From NCBI RefSeq assembly GCF_041346945.1, contig NZ_CP166850.1:4340001-4404000 (forward strand): a stretch of 64,000 bases of DNA. The letters run 5' to 3'. Source of the DNA: Amycolatopsis sp. cg9. GTDB lineage: Bacteria > Actinomycetota > Actinomycetes > Mycobacteriales > Pseudonocardiaceae. The notes beneath the pieces are model-generated. The model was not told the DNA's origin and did not search any database. It saw only the letters and a list, made by a program, of their open reading frames with translations. Position numbers and translations under genes: made by a program. Of this stretch, positions 8,227 through 16,751 are shown piece by piece; the first letter of the stretch is position 1, and every line of letters begins with the position of its first letter.

Positions 8227-9049
8227 TGCCGAGCGCGCCCGGGCCGAGGTGCGCGCCGATGACCGTGCTCGCCTCGACTACCATGCTCTCGGCCATCGCG
8301 GGCACCCGGCGTTCGATCTGCCTGCCGATCTCGAGTTCGTGGTCGCTGGCGCCGAACCGGGTCACGGCGATGTCGGCGCGGAACCCGCCGGACTTCTTCA
8401 CCGCGAGGTCGACCATCTTGGCCAGGGCCCGCCGCGTGCCGGGGACCCTGGCCAGCGGCGCGACCTCGCCGTCCTTGACGGTGAGCAGCGGCTTGATCGA
8501 GAACGCGGTGCCGATCATCGCCTGCGCGGCGCCGATCCGCCCGCCCCGGCGGAGGTACTCCAGCGTGTCGACGTAGATGAACTCGGTGCTGGTGAAGCAC
8601 CGGCGTTCGGCGGCTTCGATGACGCGCGCGGCGTCGGCGCCGGCCGCGGCCGCCCGAGCTGCCGACACCACCGCGAAGCCCAGGCTCATGCCGGTGGTGC
8701 GGCTGTCGAGGACGTGCACCGGGATGCGGACCTGCTGGGCGGCGTCCCGCGCCGCGCGGACGGTGTCGGACATGCGGCCGGAGATGTGGATGCTGACGAT
8801 GGCGGTCGCGCCGGCGGCGGCCGCTTCCTGGTAGGTCCAGAAGAACGCCCCCGGATCCGGGGGCGAAGTGGTGAGGACTTGCCCCGCTCTCAGCGCGTCG
8901 ATCACCTCGCCGCGGTCGAAGCGGTTTTCGTCGTCGAAGTGACCACCCAGGTTCAGCTGGATCTGGACGACCCCGATCGCCCAGCGGGCGGCGACGATGT
9001 CGGGCAGGCAGGAGCTCGAGTCGGTGATGACGGCGATGCGCGCGGGCAT
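8204..9049 (-). CDS. DegV family fatty-acid-binding protein
   Basis: 281 residues, full length. DegV/FakB proteins bind a fatty acid between two alpha/beta lobes and present it to a kinase. Visible hallmarks: the N-terminal IAVITDSSSCLP loop, LTTSPPDPGAFF, the SxxxSGTx-like ISGRMSDTVRAA segment, and YLRRGGRIGAAQAMIG, the strongest family signature. The substrate is inferred. No fatty acid kinase (FakA) gene is in view. The 243-base gap upstream also serves the divergent etfBA operon. Confidence 0.9.
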   Translation of the reverse strand: MPARIAVITDSSSCLPDIVAARWAIGVVQIQLNLGGHFDDENRFDRGEVIDALRAGQVLTTSPPDPGAFFWTYQEAAAAGATAIVSIHISGRMSDTVRAARDAAQQVRIPVHVLDSRTTGMSLGFAVVSAARAAAAGADAARVIEAAERRCFTSTEFIYVDTLEYLRRGGRIGAAQAMIGTAFSIKPLLTVKDGEVAPLARVPGTRRALAKMVDLAVKKSGGFRADIAVTRFGASDHELEIGRQIERRVPAMAESMVVEASTVIGAHLGPGALGITVSPVG

Positions 9050-9140
9050 GGGTGGGGAGGTTAATGCCTGACATCCACTGCGAGTAGGCCGTGGTTGGTC
9101 CGATCGGACGAACGGCTGTTCAAGTGGGGTAACCGGTCGA

Positions 9141-9164
9141 CTACTGGGACGATAGTCCCACTAG
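9141..9164. promoter_or_regulatory. Candidate operator 1 upstream of etfBA
   Basis: Inverted repeat CTA-c-TGGGAC-GATA-GTCCCA-c-TAG, 9 paired positions per arm, in the divergent gap between the DegV and etfB genes. Typical size for a TetR or similar dimer site. Regulator unknown. Confidence 0.45.
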
Positions 9165-9223
9165 ATTGCGCATCCAGGTGAATGGCGTCACCTCGGCGGG
9201 TACTCAGCCCCGAATGGCCCTAA

Positions 9224-9239
9224 TCTACCGGCCAGTAGA
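9224..9239. promoter_or_regulatory. Candidate operator 2 upstream of etfB
   Basis: 16 bp near-perfect palindrome TCTACCGGCCAGTAGA (14 of 16 positions symmetric), 53 bases before the etfB start. It overlaps a TAATCT sequence that could be a -10 box. This is the shape of a TetR-type operator such as those that control fatty-acid or acyl-CoA genes. Confidence 0.5.
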
Positions 9240-9292
9240 GCACTGTCCCGTGGTCGACCGCGGGCCACGAACCGGGAGGTCGAAGCAGACCC

Positions 9293-10078
9293 ATGACCAA
9301 CATCGTCGTCCTGGTCAAGCAGGTACCGGACACCTACTCGGAGCGGAAGCTCAACGGGTCCGACCACACCCTTGACCGCGAATCCGCCGACGCCGTGCTC
9401 GACGAGATCAACGAGAAGGCCGTCGAAGAGGCGCTGAAGATCAAGGAAGCCGGCGAGGGCGAGGTCACCGTGATCTCGGTGGGCCCGGACCGCGCGACCG
9501 ACGCCATCCGCAAGGCGCTGTCCATGGGCGCCGACAAGGCCATCCACGTCTCGGACGAGGCGCTGCACGGCTCCGACGCGATCGCCACCGCCAAGGTGCT
9601 CGCCGCCGCGATCGGCAAGGTCGAAGGCTTCGACCTGGTCATCGCCGGCAACGAGTCCTCCGACGGCCGCGGCGGCGCCGTCCCGGCGATCCTCGCCGAG
9701 CTGCTCGGCCTGCCGCAGGTCACCTACGTGCGCGAGCTGACCGTCGACGGTTCGACGATCAAGGCGACCCGCGAGACCGAGGACGGCCTCACGCACCTCG
9801 AGGCGAACCTGCCCGCGATCGTGAGCGTCGGCGAGAAGATCAACGAGCCGCGCTACCCGTCGTTCAAGGGCATCATGGCCGCGAAGAAGAAGCCGGTCGA
9901 GACGTTCACCATCGCCGACCTGGGTGTCGACGCGGGCGACGTCGGTCTCGGCAACGCGTGGTCCACCGTGACCGAGTCCGCTCCGAAGCCGCCGCGCACC
10001 GCGGGTGAGAAGGCCGAGGACGAGGGTGACGGCGGCACCAAGGTCGCCGAGTACCTGGTCGGCCAGAAGCTCATCTGA
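9293..10078 (+). CDS. etfB: Electron transfer flavoprotein beta subunit
   Basis: 261 residues, usual length for EtfB/FixA. With EtfA it forms the cytoplasmic FAD/AMP heterodimer that takes electrons from acyl-CoA dehydrogenases. It opens NIVVLVKQVPDTYSE and carries GADKAIHVSDEALHGSD and the AMP-loop region VIAGNESSDGRGGAVP. GGGAGG lies about 15 bases before the ATG. Next gene etfA starts 28 bases downstream. The order matches M. tuberculosis fixA-fixB (Rv3029c-Rv3028c). Two palindromes upstream suggest dedicated control. Confidence 0.97.
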   Translation: MTNIVVLVKQVPDTYSERKLNGSDHTLDRESADAVLDEINEKAVEEALKIKEAGEGEVTVISVGPDRATDAIRKALSMGADKAIHVSDEALHGSDAIATAKVLAAAIGKVEGFDLVIAGNESSDGRGGAVPAILAELLGLPQVTYVRELTVDGSTIKATRETEDGLTHLEANLPAIVSVGEKINEPRYPSFKGIMAAKKKPVETFTIADLGVDAGDVGLGNAWSTVTESAPKPPRTAGEKAEDEGDGGTKVAEYLVGQKLI

Positions 10079-10106
10079 CAACGGCTCTTCGAGGAGGAAC
10101 AAGAAC

Positions 10107-11066
10107 ATGGCTGAAGTACTCGTCCTCGTCGACCACGTCGACGGTGAGGTCAAGAAGGTCACGCTCGAGCTGCTGACCGCCGCCCGCGCGCTCGGTGAGC
10201 CGTCGGCCGTCGTCGTCGGCCCGACCGGCACCGCCGCCAAGGCGAAGGAGGCGCTGGCTTCGCACGGCGCCGCCAAGGTGTACGTCGCGGAAGGCGACGA
10301 CGCCGCGAACTACTTGGTCACGCCGAAGGTGGACGTGCTCGCCGCGCTCGCGCAGCAGGCGTCCCCGGCCGCCGTGCTCGTCACCGCCAGCGGTGAGGGC
10401 AAGGAGGTCGCCGCCCGCCTGGCCGTGCGCCTGGGCTCCGGCCTGATCTACGACGCCGTGGGCGTCAACGGCGACGGCGTCATCGACCAGTCCATCTTCG
10501 GTGGCGCGTTCTCGGTGAAGTCCAAGTCCGCGAAGGGCGCGCCGGTCGTGTCCATCCGCCCGGGTGCGGTCGAGGCCGAGCCGGCCGAGGGCGCGGCGGC
10601 CGAGGAGTCCGTCGAGATCCCCGCGGTCGACGCGGCGAAGGCCACCAAGATCACCGGCGTCGAGCCGGTGACCGGCGGTGACCGTCCGGAGCTCACCGAG
10701 GCATCGATCGTGGTCTCCGGTGGCCGCGGTGTCGGTTCGGCGGAGAAGTTCGACGTCGTCGAGAAGCTGGCCGACTCGCTCGGCGCGGCCGTCGGCGCCT
10801 CGCGCGCCGCGGTCGACTCCGGCTACTACCCGGCGCAGTTCCAGGTGGGCCAGACCGGCAAGACCGTGTCGCCGCAGCTGTACATCGCGCTCGGCATCTC
10901 CGGCGCGATCCAGCACCGCGCCGGCATGCAGACGTCGAAGACGATCATCGCCGTCAACAAGGACCCGGAGGCGCCGATCTTCGAGATCGCCGACTTCGGC
11001 ATCGTCGGCGACCTGTTCAACGTCGCGCCGCAGCTGACCGAAGCGGTCGAGAAGCGCAAGGGCTGA
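10107..11066 (+). CDS. etfA: Electron transfer flavoprotein alpha subunit
   Basis: 319 residues, full length. The N-terminal ETF domain (about 1-175) is followed by the FAD-binding domain. It shows [18 protein letters not shown] and the signature region from about residue 250 with [15 protein letters not shown] and [15 protein letters not shown], which hold FAD. GAGGAGG (10091-10097) sits 9 bases before ATG 10107. Partner of EtfB directly upstream. A strong terminator follows, so etfBA is a two-gene operon. Confidence 0.97.
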   Translation: MAEVLVLVDHVDGEVKKVTLELLTAARALGEPSAVVVGPTGTAAKAKEALASHGAAKVYVAEGDDAANYLVTPKVDVLAALAQQASPAAVLVTASGEGKEVAARLAVRLGSGLIYDAVGVNGDGVIDQSIFGGAFSVKSKSAKGAPVVSIRPGAVEAEPAEGAAAEESVEIPAVDAAKATKITGVEPVTGGDRPELTEASIVVSGGRGVGSAEKFDVVEKLADSLGAAVGASRAAVDSGYYPAQFQVGQTGKTVSPQLYIALGISGAIQHRAGMQTSKTIIAVNKDPEAPIFEIADFGIVGDLFNVAPQLTEAVEKRKG

Positions 11067-11077
11067 TCCAGCTCTTC

Positions 11078-11120
11078 GGAAGGGCCTCCCGGGACGTCCC
11101 GGGAGGCCCTTCCCGCGTTT
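11078..11120 (+). terminator. Intrinsic terminator of etfBA
   Basis: Perfect 36-base palindrome (18 bp per arm, 11078-11095 with 11096-11113), followed by CGCGTTTT. A strong rho-independent terminator just past the etfA stop. Confidence 0.85.
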
Positions 11121-11225
11121 TCGGGACCTGAGAGAAGCCTGAGAACCCGCCATTAACTGAACGTGCACTAATCGGTCATCGGATGGCACTCTCCGCGGCT
11201 TCCTACGCGCGGGTACACCTTGACC

Positions 11226-12008
11226 ATGACGACGTCACAGCTTCTCGTCAGCACTGATCAGGCGGGTGTCGAGCTCCCCGCGGACGCTCCCCGGTACTCC
11301 CTCCTCGTCGCCCACGCGAACGACGAAGTGGTCGCCGCGCAACGGCTGCGGCACCGCGTTTTCGCCGAGGAAATGGGGGCGCGCCTGCACTCGCTCCGGC
11401 CCGGTCTCGACGTGGACGAGTTCGACGAGTTCTGCGACCACCTCGTGGTCCGCGACGACAACACGGGCGAGATCGTCGGCTGCTACCGGATGCTGCCGCC
11501 CGAACGCGCCGCGCAGGCCGGGAAGCTCTACGCCGACAGCGAGTTCGACCTGGGCGCGCTCGACGGGATCCGGCCGCACCTGGTCGAAACCGGCCGCTCC
11601 TGCGTGCACCCGGACCACCGCAGCGGCGCCGTCGTCAGCCTGGTCTGGGCCGGCATCGCCCGCTACATGCTGCTTTCCGGCCACCGGTACCTCGCCGGCT
11701 GCGCGTCCGTCCCGCTGGTCGACGGTGGTTCCTTCGCCGCCGGCGTGTGGGACCTCCTGCAGGCCAAGCACTATTCGGACGAGGCCACCCGCGTCTCGCC
11801 GCTGACCCCGTGGGGCGCGTCGGAGATCGAACGCCCGGCGCGCGCGACGCTGCCGCCGCTGATCAAGGGTTACGTCCGGCTCGGTGCCAAGGTCTGCGGG
11901 CCGCCCGCCCTCGACGCCGACTTCGGTGTCGCGGACTTCTTCGTCCTGCTGGACCTGCACAACGTCGACGAGCGGTACCTGAAGTTCTTCCTCGGGACCC
12001 AGGGATGA
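11226..12008 (+). CDS. GNAT-fold N-acyltransferase (OlsB-like, Rv3027c-like)
   Basis: 260 residues. It has the acyl-ACP/autoinducer-synthase-like GNAT fold: AAQRLRHRVFAEEMGA, the FDEFCDHLVVRD segment, GCYRMLPP, and ETGRSCVHPDHR followed by a long helix. These are the hallmarks of the OlsB group, which attaches a 3-hydroxy-acyl chain to the alpha-amine of ornithine. The 4-base ATGA overlap with an OlsA-like O-acyltransferase supports an ornithine-lipid or related aminolipid pathway. ATG 11226 is chosen over TTG 11220. I see no ribosome site. It could instead acylate another amine. Confidence 0.8.
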   Translation: MTTSQLLVSTDQAGVELPADAPRYSLLVAHANDEVVAAQRLRHRVFAEEMGARLHSLRPGLDVDEFDEFCDHLVVRDDNTGEIVGCYRMLPPERAAQAGKLYADSEFDLGALDGIRPHLVETGRSCVHPDHRSGAVVSLVWAGIARYMLLSGHRYLAGCASVPLVDGGSFAAGVWDLLQAKHYSDEATRVSPLTPWGASEIERPARATLPPLIKGYVRLGAKVCGPPALDADFGVADFFVLLDLHNVDERYLKFFLGTQG

Positions 12009-12889
12009 GCCACGCGTGGATGCCGACGTCCCCCTGCGGTGACGGCTGCCTGACCGACGGCGACGCGATCGTCGGCCTCCCGCGCCGCATCGTGCGTTTC
12101 GCGGCGGCGATCACCGCCGTGCTCGCGGCGCTGCTGTCGGCGCCGCTGCTGCTGGTGCCGTGGGGCCGCGAACGCCGCATCCGGCTGATCTTCCGCGCCG
12201 TGCTGCGGGCGTTCGGCGTCCGCCTGGACGTCCACGGCGGCGCCGACTTTCTGACCACGCCCGCCGGCCGCGGCGCGCTGGTGGTCAACAACCACATCTC
12301 GTGGCTGGACATCGTCGCGATCAACGCGCTGCGCCCGATGCGCGCGCTGGCCAAGAAGGAGATCGCGGGCTGGCCGGTGCTGGGCGGCCTGGTCCGCCGC
12401 GGCGGCAGCATCTTCCTCGACCGCGAGCGGCTGACGACGTTGCCCGCCACGATGGCCTCGCTCGCCGACGCACTCCGGACGGGTTCGCTGGTCAGCGTGA
12501 CCCCGGAAGGCACGACGTGGTGCGGCCTGGCCTCGGGCCGCTTCACGACGGCGACGTTCCAGGCGGCCATCGACGGCGGTGTCCCGGTGCGCCCGATCGC
12601 GCTGCGGTACCGCCTCGCCGACGGCCGCGAGACCAGCCGCCCGGCGTTCATCGGCCCCGAGTCGCTGATCGCGTCGCTGCGCCGGGTCGCCGCCCTGCGC
12701 GGCCTCGTCCTCGAAGTCCACATCTGCCCGGAGATCGCCCCCGGCCGCGCGGAAAACCGCCGCGAGCTGGCGGCCCTCGCCGAGGCGGCGGTCCATTCCG
12801 CGCTGGGCACGGTCCAGATCCCGGCCCAGCAGCGCCGCCGCACCCCGCGCCGCCAGCCGGCGCCCCTCGCTTCGCCTCCCGCGAAGTGA
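12005..12889 (+). CDS. 1-acyl-glycerol-3-phosphate-type acyltransferase (OlsA/PlsC-like, Rv3026c-like)
   Basis: 294 residues. It has one N-terminal hydrophobic anchor (about 28-55), then the PlsC domain with HX4D motif NNHISWLD, motif II around GGSIFLDRERL, motif III VTPEGTTW and motif IV PVRPIAL. It transfers an acyl chain to a hydroxyl at the inner membrane face. The start overlaps the preceding N-acyltransferase stop (ATGA), so the pair is translationally coupled and probably makes the second (O-) acylation of an ornithine lipid. A phosphatidic-acid role is the alternative. The basic Pro-rich tail (RRRTPRRQ) is unusual. Confidence 0.82.
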   Translation: MSHAWMPTSPCGDGCLTDGDAIVGLPRRIVRFAAAITAVLAALLSAPLLLVPWGRERRIRLIFRAVLRAFGVRLDVHGGADFLTTPAGRGALVVNNHISWLDIVAINALRPMRALAKKEIAGWPVLGGLVRRGGSIFLDRERLTTLPATMASLADALRTGSLVSVTPEGTTWCGLASGRFTTATFQAAIDGGVPVRPIALRYRLADGRETSRPAFIGPESLIASLRRVAALRGLVLEVHICPEIAPGRAENRRELAALAEAAVHSALGTVQIPAQQRRRTPRRQPAPLASPPAK

Positions 12890-12890
12890 T

Positions 12891-12926
12891 CCGGGCCCTG
12901 TCGCCGCGATCCGGCGACAGGCCCGG
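12891..12926. terminator. Bidirectional hairpin terminator
   Basis: CCGGGC(C)CTGTCGCCG pairs with CGGCGACAGGCCCGG, about 14 bp with one bulged C, between the convergent acyltransferase and oxidoreductase genes. Confidence 0.6.
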
Positions 12927-12937
12927 TTCAGCCGCGC

Positions 12938-13840
12938 TCAGCCGACGGTGATCGTGAGCTTCCCGCCGGGGTGCCCACCCTCGCTTTCGGTCTGCGCGGC
13001 GGCCGCGTCGGCGAGCGGGTAGCTCGTGCCGTGCGCGAGACCGACCCCGCGGTCGGTCACCCAGCCGGCGATCCCGGTCAGGACCTCGCGGGTCTGCTCA
13101 CCCCCGCTGGAGAACGTGATCCCCAGCTCGAAGGCGGCCGCGTCGGCGATCGTGATGACCCGCTCCTTCGTGCCCCGCAGCTCGACGGACCCGGGCAGCA
13201 CCCCGTGCCCGGCGGCGTCGAACACGGCGTCCACCGACCCGGACGCGGCCTCGCGGACGCGCTCCTCCCAGCCGTCGCCGTAGAGCACGGGGATGACGCC
13301 GAGCGACTTCAGGTCGTCGAGGCTCCGGCTCCCACCGGTCCCGATGACGGTCACACCCTGCGCGACAGCGACCTGAGCGGCGAACCGCCCGACCGTGCCG
13401 CTGGCGCCGTGGAGCAGCAGCGTCTCGCCCTCGCGGACGCCCAGCAGCCCCAGGACGCGCAGCGCGGTCTCCCCGGCGACCGGCAACGCCGCGGCGTCCG
13501 CCCACGAAAGGCTCGCCGGCTTCGGCGCGAGCGTCTTGGCCAGCGCGTACTCGGCGTAGGCGCCGGTCTCGGACCAGCCGAACACCTCGTCGCCGACGGC
13601 GAAGTCCGCCCCCGCGCCGACGGCGTCGACGACCCCGGCGACCTCGAGGCCAGGCGTGTGCGGGAAGGAGACCTGGAAGTTCTGCTGCATGAAGCCGCTG
13701 CGGATCTTCCAGTCGATCGGGTTGACACCGGCGGCCCGCACGGCCAGCCGCACCTGCCCCGGGCCGGGCTCCGGCACCGGCACCTCGGACAGCTGCAGGA
13801 CGTCCGGTCCGCCGTAAGCGGAGAAGGTGATCGCTCGCAT
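12938..13840 (-). CDS. NADP-dependent oxidoreductase, quinone reductase-like (MDR superfamily)
   Basis: 300 residues. It has a GroES-like N-terminal domain (MRAITFSAYGGPDVLQL, INPIDWKIRSGF) and a Rossmann domain with LLLHGASGTVGRFAAQVA (NADPH loop) and GTGGS, the usual form of zinc-independent quinone oxidoreductases. The catalytic-zinc Cys/His set of alcohol dehydrogenases is missing. It reduces quinones or enones with NADPH in the cytoplasm. ATG 13840 is chosen because GAGGAG lies about 11 bases upstream; GTG 13852 overlaps that site. It is divergent from a LuxR-type regulator, which may control it. Confidence 0.87.
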   Translation of the reverse strand: MRAITFSAYGGPDVLQLSEVPVPEPGPGQVRLAVRAAGVNPIDWKIRSGFMQQNFQVSFPHTPGLEVAGVVDAVGAGADFAVGDEVFGWSETGAYAEYALAKTLAPKPASLSWADAAALPVAGETALRVLGLLGVREGETLLLHGASGTVGRFAAQVAVAQGVTVIGTGGSRSLDDLKSLGVIPVLYGDGWEERVREAASGSVDAVFDAAGHGVLPGSVELRGTKERVITIADAAAFELGITFSSGGEQTREVLTGIAGWVTDRGVGLAHGTSYPLADAAAAQTESEGGHPGGKLTITVG

Positions 13841-13991
13841 GGTGTTCGGCACTCCTCGGTTCGTGAGTCTTCGAATGTCCTCTGCACGCAGTCAACTCGC
13901 CCCGCCGGTCCCGCCGAACCACTCGGACGAGCAGTGTTCACTAGCCGGACGAGCAGGCCACCCGGCGGCGGACACGCCTACCTTGGACCGC

Positions 13992-15275
13992 ATGGACGCT
14001 TCCTGGTCGGATCCGCGGCACGTGCTCGACGTCGTCGACCGCCTGCTGTCGGCCCCTCGGCCCCAGTTCCTCAGCCGGTTCTCCACGGAGCTGGCCAGGC
14101 TGGTCCCGCACCGCGCCGCCGCGATGCAGACGGGCGACTGCCCCCGCAGCCCGCTCAAAGTCATCGGCGACGAGACGATCACCGCGACCGTGACGAGCGT
14201 CGAGCTGCAGCGCCTGGTCGACCGCAGCGAGCCGGGCAAGGCCCTGGTCATCGACGGCGACCTCGGCGGCACCGAACGCCGCATCGTCCTGCTCGCGTCG
14301 ACCCCGGCCATCGGCAAGGGCGCCGTGCTCGCCGTGGTGCCGGAGCCCGGGGAACTGCACGCCGCCGACCTGGAGCTGGCCGCGCAGCTGTGGCACATCG
14401 TCAGCACGGACGCGGCCCAGCGCGCGACGGACCCGGGCCCGGACGTCCTGGCCAGCAGCCTCGCCGCGGCCTCCGCACGAGCCCAGGCGATCACCGACCT
14501 CGGCCAGACCCACGCGGCGACGTTGACCACGCTCCTGGCGGTGCTCCGCTCCGGACGTCTCTCCGACACTGTCGCCCGCCGCACGGCGGTCGACCTCGCG
14601 GCCGACGCGCTGCTCTCGCTCAAAGGCGTGGTCGACCGCGACCAGGTCCTGTCGGTGGAACAGGCGGACGCCGCCTTCGCGGTACTGAAGACGCAGCTGG
14701 CCGACCTGGTACGCCACACGGAGGTCGCCGTCGACCTCGCCGACCCGATCGGCGACGCGTCCCTCCCGCAGGACATCGCCCACACGGCCCGCACCCTGAC
14801 CCGCGGCCTGGTGCTCGCCGCCTTGGACCGCCCGACGACCACCCGCCTCCGAGCGTCCTGGCGCCTGGACGGAACGACGCTCCGCATCACGGTCCGTGAC
14901 GACTGCCCGGACGTCGCCGACGCGATCCCGGCCCGCGGCCTCACCGACCGCCTCACGGCCCTGGGCGGCCACTGGGAAGTCGACGCGGTGCCCGGCTGGG
15001 GCACGACGATCACGGCGGTCCTCCCGCTCGGCGTGGCCGAACCGCCGGAGCTGCGCCCGCTGGACCGTCTCAACCCGCGCGAGCTCGAGGTCCTGTCAGG
15101 AATTTCCCAGGGCTTGCGCAACCGCCAAATCGCCGAACAGCTGCAGCTCAGCGAGCACACGGTCAAGTTCCACGTCCGCAACATCCTCGACAAGCTGAAC
15201 GTGACCTCCCGCGGCGAGGCCGCCGCCCTGGCCCGCGACCTGCCGCTGGACCAGGTGGTCCACCGCACCGCTTGA
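13992..15275 (+). CDS. LuxR-type regulator with degenerate histidine-kinase-like ATPase region
   Basis: 427 residues. The N-terminal third (about 1-150) looks GAF-like. A helical part (about 155-290) holds DLGQTHAATLTTLLAVLRSG, reminiscent of a dimerisation helix but without the HisKA_3 phosphoacceptor context. Residues about 290-355 match the end of an HATPase_c domain: GLTDRLTALGGHWEV and PGWGTTITAVLPL. The ATP-binding N-box is not evident. A C-terminal LuxR/NarL helix-turn-helix follows (LNPRELEVLSGISQGLRNRQ through LDKLNVTSRGEA). It seems to merge kinase-like sensing and DNA binding in one chain. It is divergent from the quinone reductase-like gene and followed at 45 bases by the MFS gene. 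Signal unknown. Confidence 0.75.
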   Translation: MDASWSDPRHVLDVVDRLLSAPRPQFLSRFSTELARLVPHRAAAMQTGDCPRSPLKVIGDETITATVTSVELQRLVDRSEPGKALVIDGDLGGTERRIVLLASTPAIGKGAVLAVVPEPGELHAADLELAAQLWHIVSTDAAQRATDPGPDVLASSLAAASARAQAITDLGQTHAATLTTLLAVLRSGRLSDTVARRTAVDLAADALLSLKGVVDRDQVLSVEQADAAFAVLKTQLADLVRHTEVAVDLADPIGDASLPQDIAHTARTLTRGLVLAALDRPTTTRLRASWRLDGTTLRITVRDDCPDVADAIPARGLTDRLTALGGHWEVDAVPGWGTTITAVLPLGVAEPPELRPLDRLNPRELEVLSGISQGLRNRQIAEQLQLSEHTVKFHVRNILDKLNVTSRGEAAALARDLPLDQVVHRTA

Positions 15276-15281
15276 GGCGGC

Positions 15282-15312
15282 TTGACCTCCAGCGGGCTGG
15301 AGGTTGCACGCT
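15282..15312 (+). promoter_or_regulatory. MerR-type promoter/operator of the MFS gene
   Basis: TTGACC (-35, 15282-15287), a 19-base spacer and CACGCT (-10, 15307-15312). Within it lies a perfect 9 bp dyad ACCTCCAGC-GG-GCTGGAGGT (15285-15304). Long-spacer promoters with a centred dyad are the signature of MerR-family activators. The predicted transcription start is at or next to the ATG (15320), implying a leaderless mRNA. No MerR gene is in this window. Confidence 0.7.
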
Positions 15313-15319
15313 GCTGATC

Positions 15320-16687
15320 ATGGCCTCGACGATCGACTCCGCGCCCCGCCGCCGAAGCGTGCTGTGGAGCGCGGAACACCGGCTGACCACGATCGCCCTG
15401 CTGCTCGTCGTCACGTTGGTCGCTTTCGAGAACATGGGCGTGGCGACGGCGATGCCGACCCTGGTCGCCGACCTCGACGGCCTGGCGCTGTACTCGTGGC
15501 CGTTCACGATCTTCCTGATTTCCAGCGTGGTCGCGACGGTGCTTTCGGGCCGCATCGGCGATCGCCGCGGCCCCGCACCGGCGTTGCTCGCAGGTCCAGC
15601 GCTGTTCGCGACCGGCCTGATCGTCGCGGGAGCGGCGAACGGCATGCCGGTCTTCCTACTCGGCCGCGCCCTGCAGGGCTTCGGCTCGGGGCTGCTCCTG
15701 GTCTCGATCTCGCTCTTGATCGCGCTGACGTTCACCGACCACGAACGCCCGGTCATCTACGCGGTCAACGCGGCCGCCTGGGTCCTGCCGGCGGTCATCG
15801 GCCCCTCGGTCGCCGGCCTGGTGACGGTGAGCATCGGCTGGCGCTGGGTCTTCCTCGGCCTGGTCCCGCTCGTGGTCGTCGGAGCGGTCATGCTGCTCGT
15901 GGTCGTCCGCCGGCTGCCCACCCACACGCCCGCCCCTGACGGTCGCCGCGCGAGCGTGCCCCAAGCGATCATCGCTGCCTTCGGCGTCGCGGCACTGACG
16001 TGGGCGGCCCAGCATCACTCCCTCCTCGCCCTCGCTTACGGCACGCTGGGCCTCGTTGCCTTGGGCTACGCCCTCCGAACCCTCCTGCCGAGCGGCACAC
16101 TGACCTCCCGCCCGGGCCTGCCGACAGTCGTCGCCTCGCGCGCCCTGATTGCGGGCGCGTACGCCGGGATGGAGGCGTACCTGCCCCTGACGATGAGCGC
16201 GGTCCACGGCTACAGCCCGGCACTCGCCGGCCTGCCCCTGACCATCACGGCTTTGGGCTGGTCCGCGGCCTCGGCAGCCCAAGGCCGCTACCTCAACTGG
16301 TCGAGAGAGGCCTCACTGCGCACGGGGTTTTGGCTGGTCGCGGCCGGGCTCGTCTGCTTCGGCCTGGTCTCGCAACCCTGGTGCCCCGGCTGGCTCGCGT
16401 TCGTGGCCTGCGCGGTCGGTGGCGCCGGCATGGGGATCGCGATGCCTGCGATCTCGGTTCTCCTGCTGCGCTATTCACCCGAAGGTGAACGCGGGTTCAA
16501 CACCTCAGCGATGCAACTCGCGGACTGGGTGGGCTCCGCCCTGCTGATCGGCTTGGGCGGCGTCTTGCTCGGCGTGGTCGGCTCGGTTCTCGACCCATCG
16601 CCGGCGATGGCCCTGCTCACGGTCGCATTGGCAGCGCTCGCGCTGATGGGCGTCCGGCTGACTGGTCGGTGGCCGTCGAAGGTGTGA
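15320..16687 (+). CDS. MFS transporter, probable drug/metabolite exporter
   Basis: 455 residues with about 12-14 hydrophobic segments. Segment 1 is followed by [19 protein letters not shown], the cross-subfamily opening of DHA2/EmrB-like exporters, and [14 protein letters not shown] is motif A in the loop 2-3 position. It probably acts as a proton-driven exporter in the cytoplasmic membrane. ATG 15320 agrees with the start of homology and with the leaderless transcript predicted from the MerR-type promoter. MerR control suggests induction by a toxic small molecule or oxidant. Substrate unknown. Confidence 0.85.
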   Translation: MASTIDSAPRRRSVLWSAEHRLTTIALLLVVTLVAFENMGVATAMPTLVADLDGLALYSWPFTIFLISSVVATVLSGRIGDRRGPAPALLAGPALFATGLIVAGAANGMPVFLLGRALQGFGSGLLLVSISLLIALTFTDHERPVIYAVNAAAWVLPAVIGPSVAGLVTVSIGWRWVFLGLVPLVVVGAVMLLVVVRRLPTHTPAPDGRRASVPQAIIAAFGVAALTWAAQHHSLLALAYGTLGLVALGYALRTLLPSGTLTSRPGLPTVVASRALIAGAYAGMEAYLPLTMSAVHGYSPALAGLPLTITALGWSAASAAQGRYLNWSREASLRTGFWLVAAGLVCFGLVSQPWCPGWLAFVACAVGGAGMGIAMPAISVLLLRYSPEGERGFNTSAMQLADWVGSALLIGLGGVLLGVVGSVLDPSPAMALLTVALAALALMGVRLTGRWPSKV

Positions 16688-16751
16688 CAGCCCACTTCGA
16701 GGGCCAGGGTGGGCTTGGTCACGCGCTGAAGCGGACTACCCTGGTGGAGCG

